DNA from: JBAWZR01 sp037142915
GTDB lineage: Bacteria > Patescibacteriota > Minisyncoccia > Moranbacterales > UBA1568
DNA length: 7,859 nt
Direction of reading: 5' to 3'
NCBI GenBank assembly: GCA_037142915.1
Contig: JBAWZR010000049.1
Span: forward strand, 1 to 7,859
Both the position numbers and the translations under genes were made by a program. Below the pieces are notes generated by a model. It saw nothing but the letters and a program-made list of their open reading frames with translations, made no database searches and was not told the DNA's origin. The stretch's first letter is position 1, and each line of letters starts with the position of its first letter. Of the stretch, positions 5,901 to 7,859 are shown piece by piece.

Positions 5901-6000
5901 TGAGGGCAGCGATGGTTTTTGTGGCGAGATCCTCCCGTATGAGTTTTAGTTTGTCGGGTTGATGTTTGGTTTTACCGGTGCGCGGAAGAATTTTGACCAT
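2962..6000 (-). CDS. pilB: Tandem-fused GspE/PilB-family assembly ATPase, two complete motor modules
   Basis: GspE/PilB proteins are cytoplasmic hexameric ATPases that drive type IV pilus extension or type II secretion; one protein is usually about 550-600 residues. This 1012-residue chain has one N-terminal MshEN/T2SSE_N-like domain (about 20-135) and then two motor modules. Module 1 shows ASDVHFEP (192-199), Walker A GPTGSGKT (318-325), ITIEDPIEY (343-351), Walker B VGEIRD (386-391), the His-box TGHL...LHTN (404-415) and the zinc pairs CKHC (451-454) and CDQC (496-499). Module 2 repeats all of it: AGDIHIEP (632-639), GPTGSGKT (764-771), ITIEDPIEY (789-797), VGEIRD (832-837), TGHL...LHTN (850-861), CIHC (897-900) and CPEC (940-943). 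The reading frame is unbroken, with a charged linker at about 565-615. Both modules keep every catalytic motif. ATG at 6000 is chosen; an in-frame TTG at 6012 would add four residues. The gene follows the DHH-like gene by 67 nt and has its own likely promoter. Which pilus or secretion system it serves cannot be told here. Confidence 0.93.
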   Translation of the reverse strand: MVKILPRTGKTKHQPDKLKLIREDLATKTIAALNAGSAENQASRMARESGLPYIDLHIFPVDHDDVLVFPEEDARRLGFACFQKKGVNLRIALLHPDNEKAKAFVQSFADDRKLVPRYYVASQSSIERTWSTYKKHTLLDVLEAYKISLTGDSLTQFEKDFGGLMAIRKGIDDMPTTEALQTLLTGAIKFQASDVHFEPEDNQKVRIRYRIDGVLQDIGRIPMHLYPLILSRVKMMGKMKINIRDSAQDGRFSIFFNEERLDVRVSIIPGNHGESIVMRLLSQKGTALDVEVLGLTGLAYEQVRKAIAKPNGLIMTTGPTGSGKTTTLYALLNKLNDTKTKIITIEDPIEYQIDGISQTEVSKGQAYTFAKGLRSIVRQDPDVILVGEIRDDETADIAINAALTGHLVLSTLHTNNAAGAIPRLVEMGVKPTLIAPAVNAFMAQRLVRQLCKHCKTNYEPAKETIDSLKEILSLISPKAKVEVPNDIKVLYQSNGCDQCNHTGYKGRIGIFEVLTINENIEKLIVELGGENDITRVALEDGMVTMTQDGILKAITGITSLEEVWRVTGEGEFLKEIYEKLMEQTLARSFTIDTETIQEVEQTMASGKSFEYRTNASNETLRRIFASAALSNAGDIHIEPTANTVLIRFRMDGILHTVAELPLNEYPQILGEIKLLSALKSEVRAGVKDSRFSIRFETVPETVGVSSIDIRVSIILGGYGETVVMRLLNQGAVALKIDAIGLRQENLDRLLIAASKSNGLILNTGPTGSGKTTTLYSVLQHINSPELKIITIEDPIEYQLPGILQTQINEEEGYDFVSALRALMRQNPDIVMVGEIRDEETAQAALQASLTGHLVISSLHTNNAAGATPRLLMFGVTPDDIVNGAALFMAQRLVRRLCIHCKQPIDLTAEQLATIEKRLENLPPQYKNLTTARNAHKAVGCPECHNTGYKGRIPVSETLVFDRDIQDLIARGALAIEVQDQAIKSGMMTMLHDALLRVLEGETPFEEAFRVVE

Positions 6001-6037
6001 AATGAAAAACAAAAGACAATTTCTATTTTATGTCTTC

Positions 6038-6046
6038 AGTATACCA
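6038..6046 (-). promoter_or_regulatory. Extended -10 promoter of the tandem ATPase gene
   Basis: The minus strand reads TGGTATACT: TATACT (6043-6038) with the extended TGn element. A start near 6031 would leave a leader of about 30 nt, in which AAGACA and TGTCTT (6036-6031 and 6018-6013) can pair. No good -35 is present at 16-18 bp, and there is no Shine-Dalgarno sequence before the ATG at 6000. Confidence 0.6.
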
Positions 6047-6067
6047 CAATGTAAGGAGATATGTTTT

Positions 6068-7210
6068 TTATTTTCCCAATTTTTCGAGAAGAAGTTTTTG
6101 TGTAGTGTCGGCAGAAGTATCGTTGAATGTGAGTGTGAGCGTGTCACTATCAAGTGTGATCGAAACTGCATCGTGGATGAGGGTTTGTTGTAGGAGCTCG
6201 AGACGCGTATGGACGCGGGAGTGAAGGAATGCATCAATGGTTGATTGATTGGATTCGAAGAGTATCATAAGGAGCGTGTCTGGCGCGGTGTGGGTGATGA
6301 TTTTTTCGAGGACGAGCGGGATGTCGGTGCGGGCGGCTTGGGCGAGATCCAAATCTTCGATGGTAATGACTCCCGAGAGAAGGTGGAGGGTTTCATTCCA
6401 TTGCATTTTTTGCATGATGTGTCCCCACAGTTTGAGGATGTGGAGGGGCTGGGTTTTGAAGAGATATTGGACGAGGCGTTGTTGGTCGGCACCCAGGTCG
6501 ATGAGTTTTGCGGCGAGTTGGAAGGCTTTGGGTGTGGTGGTTTTCTTTTGAAAACTTTCCGTCGCGATCATCAGTCCAGTGAGGAGGCATTCGGCGACGG
6601 TCTGAGTGAGTGCGTTGGGATCAAATGAACCAAATACTTCCAGCGAGATTTCGGCCAGCGAGGAGGCGGTAAGATCAATGAGATTAATCTGACCAAACTG
6701 TTCGTTATCAGGGTGACAGTCAATATTGATGATGGGAATTTCGTAAAAGATATCCGGGTTTTCCTCAGCGAGACTACCGAGGGCGGCGCGGTTGGGACTC
6801 CCGAGGATGATGAGGCAATCGTAGGCGAAGTGTACCGGGAGGATAGAGAAGTCCCGCGGATCGAGAGATCCTTTTTCCGGCGTGACGAATATTTTATATT
6901 CATCCCCGATGATTTCAGTGCGATTGCCGAGAATATGATTGTGCTTGGTATTGAATGAGAGGACGAAATCTCGCAGTCCCGAGAGCGAGGTGAGGCTGGT
7001 GGGTGGTGGTGTGAGGAAATCATAGCGGGTACGCAGGCTGTCGATTGAACTGCTAGCGATGTCGATTTTTTTCTCGAGACCGGTGAAGAAGTGCGCCCAA
7101 GCGGTGGCAGCGGCGTAGTGATCGCCGGTCGCATTGGCGGGTATGAGAACGAGGATGCGTTCTGATTGTTGGATGAGTTGGTGGACTTGCTGGTCTTTCG
7201 TAAGTGACAT
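6068..7210 (-). CDS. Degenerate DHH-family phosphoesterase homologue, probable pseudoenzyme
   Basis: The 380-residue product aligns by motif with NrnA/RecJ-type DHH phosphoesterases, which cleave nanoRNA, pAp or cyclic dinucleotides using two metal ions. The fold markers are present but the ligands are changed. In motif I, usually H.NPDGDAIGS, the protein reads PANATGDHYAAA (24-35), so His is Pro24 and the first Asp is Thr28; only Asp30 remains. In motif II the usual Asp of V.LDT is Gly137 in IILGSPNR. In motif III, usually DHH, it reads DCH (164-166), followed by a well-kept FGQINLIDLTASSLAE (172-187). In motif IV, TGI..DTG.F, the Asp is Ala217 in TGLMIATESF. The C-terminal DHHA1 signature GGGH is not seen. 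The frame is intact, so this looks like a retained non-catalytic protein, perhaps a nucleotide or RNA binder. It lies upstream of the ATPase gene on the same strand and has its own promoter. No Shine-Dalgarno sequence precedes the ATG; the leader is C-rich there. Confidence 0.85.
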   Translation of the reverse strand: MSLTKDQQVHQLIQQSERILVLIPANATGDHYAAATAWAHFFTGLEKKIDIASSSIDSLRTRYDFLTPPPTSLTSLSGLRDFVLSFNTKHNHILGNRTEIIGDEYKIFVTPEKGSLDPRDFSILPVHFAYDCLIILGSPNRAALGSLAEENPDIFYEIPIINIDCHPDNEQFGQINLIDLTASSLAEISLEVFGSFDPNALTQTVAECLLTGLMIATESFQKKTTTPKAFQLAAKLIDLGADQQRLVQYLFKTQPLHILKLWGHIMQKMQWNETLHLLSGVITIEDLDLAQAARTDIPLVLEKIITHTAPDTLLMILFESNQSTIDAFLHSRVHTRLELLQQTLIHDAVSITLDSDTLTLTFNDTSADTTQKLLLEKLGK

Positions 7211-7234
7211 AGCGGGGAGGGGAGATGTTTATGT

Positions 7235-7256
7235 GACTTTCTACTCTATCAAAGTC
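7235..7256. repeat. Operator-like inverted repeat over the -10 of the DHH-like gene
   Basis: GACTTT (7235-7240) and AAAGTC (7251-7256) form a perfect 6-bp inverted repeat spaced by 10 bp and enclose the -10 TAGAGT (minus strand, 7248-7243). Such placement would suit a repressor site, but the arms are short and could arise by chance. Confidence 0.4.
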
Positions 7257-7271
7257 GCGCAGATGTGTCAA
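7243..7271 (-). promoter_or_regulatory. Sigma-70-type promoter of the DHH-like gene
   Basis: On the minus strand a perfect TTGACA (7271-7266) is followed after 17 bp by TAGAGT (7248-7243). Transcription from about 7236 gives a 25-nt leader before the ATG at 7210. A second TTGACA 17 bp farther upstream (7288-7283) has no matching -10. Confidence 0.72.
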
Positions 7272-7281
7272 AAATCCCGTT

Positions 7282-7309
7282 TTGTCAAAGTGTGATTTTA
7301 TGGGAGAAT
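7282..7309 (+). promoter_or_regulatory. Probable promoter of tsaE, possibly giving a leaderless mRNA
   Basis: TTGTCA (7282-7287), a 16-bp spacer and GAGAAT (7304-7309) predict a start at about 7316-7317, the A of the tsaE ATG. A GGGAG (7302-7306) lies 10 nt before the ATG, too far to be a good ribosome site and inside the -10 region. The -35 overlaps the upstream TTGACA of the opposite strand. Confidence 0.5.
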
Positions 7310-7316
7310 ATATAGT

Positions 7317-7781
7317 ATGAATACTTTTCCTCAAGCACAAATTTTATCAGATGCCGATGCGACGCGGGCGGCGGGTCGGGTTTTGGCTGGGCACTTGCGT
7401 GGTGGTATGGTAATTGCTCTCTGTGGGGATCTGGGCGCGGGCAAGACGACACTGACCCAGGGGATACTCGAGGCACTTAGGGTCGAGCCACCGTATCCGA
7501 GTCCAACCTTCATCCTCATGCACCAGTATGATGTTGCGGGACACGAAGACCAACATATCAAACGCGTGTATCATATTGATGCTTACCGTGTCGATGCGAA
7601 GGATCTGCAAGTGGTCGGTTGGGAGGAGTGGTGTGCCGACGCAGAGGGCGTGATGATCGTCGAGTGGCCGGAGCGGGTGGCAGATATTCTCCCGAGCGAT
7701 GTCGTGTGGATAGACTTGAGCGTGATCCCTGATGGTGGACGACAGATGATTATTCGCACAGGTTTTTCCGAGAAAGAATAA
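7317..7781 (+). CDS. tsaE: TsaE, ATPase of tRNA threonylcarbamoyladenosine (t6A) synthesis
   Basis: TsaE (YjeE) is the small P-loop ATPase that works with TsaD and TsaB to put the t6A modification on position 37 of ANN-decoding tRNAs; it acts in the cytoplasm and is close to universal in bacteria. At 154 residues it has normal length. The sequence shows Walker A GDLGAGKTTL (37-46), the conserved SPTF (62-65), HIDAYR (86-91) with the metal/Walker-B aspartate, and EWPER (116-120), all diagnostic for the family. The N-terminus before the P-loop is of normal length, supporting the ATG at 7317. It is divergent from the DHH-like gene, sharing a 106-bp intergenic region. tsaB, tsaD and tsaC are not in the window; a partner gene such as tsaB could lie downstream of the right edge, which I cannot see. 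Confidence 0.96.
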   Translation: MNTFPQAQILSDADATRAAGRVLAGHLRGGMVIALCGDLGAGKTTLTQGILEALRVEPPYPSPTFILMHQYDVAGHEDQHIKRVYHIDAYRVDAKDLQVVGWEEWCADAEGVMIVEWPERVADILPSDVVWIDLSVIPDGGRQMIIRTGFSEKE

Positions 7782-7788
7782 AAAATCC

Positions 7789-7832
7789 CAATCGAGCGGG
7801 CGCGGGTGTATACTAAAAGAAAGACCCGATTG
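7789..7832 (+). promoter_or_regulatory. Short hairpin and possible -10 downstream of tsaE
   Basis: CAATCG (7789-7794) can pair with CGATTG (7827-7832), with GGGT/ACCC as an alternative inner stem; a T-run occurs only about 7 nt later, so it is a poor terminator. The loop holds TATACT (7809-7814), which could be a -10 for a gene beyond the window, but no -35 is seen. Between 7782 and 7859 I find no start of a coding region. Confidence 0.3.
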
Positions 7833-7859
7833 ATACGAATTTTTCCGAGAATAAAACAG

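Noticed and set aside
6001..6012. TTG at 6012 as the start of the tandem ATPase
   Set aside because: It adds only MFFI before the ATG at 6000, has no ribosome site, and an ATG is the more likely start; it cannot be fully excluded.
6053..6063. A plus-strand AAGGAG followed by an ATG near 6061
   Set aside because: The frame opened there has no sensible product and runs antisense into the DHH-like gene.

Overview
The window looks like chromosomal DNA of a small-genome bacterium, most plausibly a Patescibacteria (CPR) lineage. That placement is inference: it rests on the gene types (a membrane-anchored bacterial PH protein, a GspE/PilB-family ATPase, a degenerate DHH protein, TsaE) and on how weak the Shine-Dalgarno signals are in front of the conserved genes. 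TGA ends several genes, so the code is the standard bacterial one (not code 25). I see no insertion sequence, prophage, CRISPR array, tRNA or rRNA.

Layout. Bases 1-1783 hold a minus-strand cluster: ruvB, then a 75-residue two-helix membrane protein, then a PH-domain membrane protein that runs off the left edge. Bases 1784-2215 have no protein gene. They hold a composite inverted repeat of a dispersed type, a 9-bp inverted repeat, a near-consensus promoter and a roughly 200-nt structured RNA closed by a 20-bp end-to-end helix followed by eight T. A 61-residue orphan ORF with a good ribosome site follows on the plus strand. Bases 2444-2594 are packed with three terminator-like hairpins separating it from a convergent minus-strand unit: promoter, three-hairpin leader, strong ribosome site and a 68-residue orphan ORF.

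Bases 2962-7210 hold two minus-strand genes. The first in transcription order is a 380-residue DHH-phosphoesterase homologue that has lost most of its metal ligands. After it comes a 1012-residue protein with two complete GspE/PilB ATPase modules in one chain, the most striking protein here. A divergent promoter region (7211-7316) separates them from tsaE on the plus strand, which belongs to tRNA t6A synthesis.

The genes do not form one pathway. ruvB (Holliday junction migration) and tsaE (t6A modification) are housekeeping; the ATPase would power type IV pilus or type II secretion-like assembly; the DHH-like protein is probably a binding or regulatory pseudoenzyme. The least explained stretch is 1949-2943, where a structured RNA and two tiny genes carry the clearest expression signals in the window while matching nothing I recognise.
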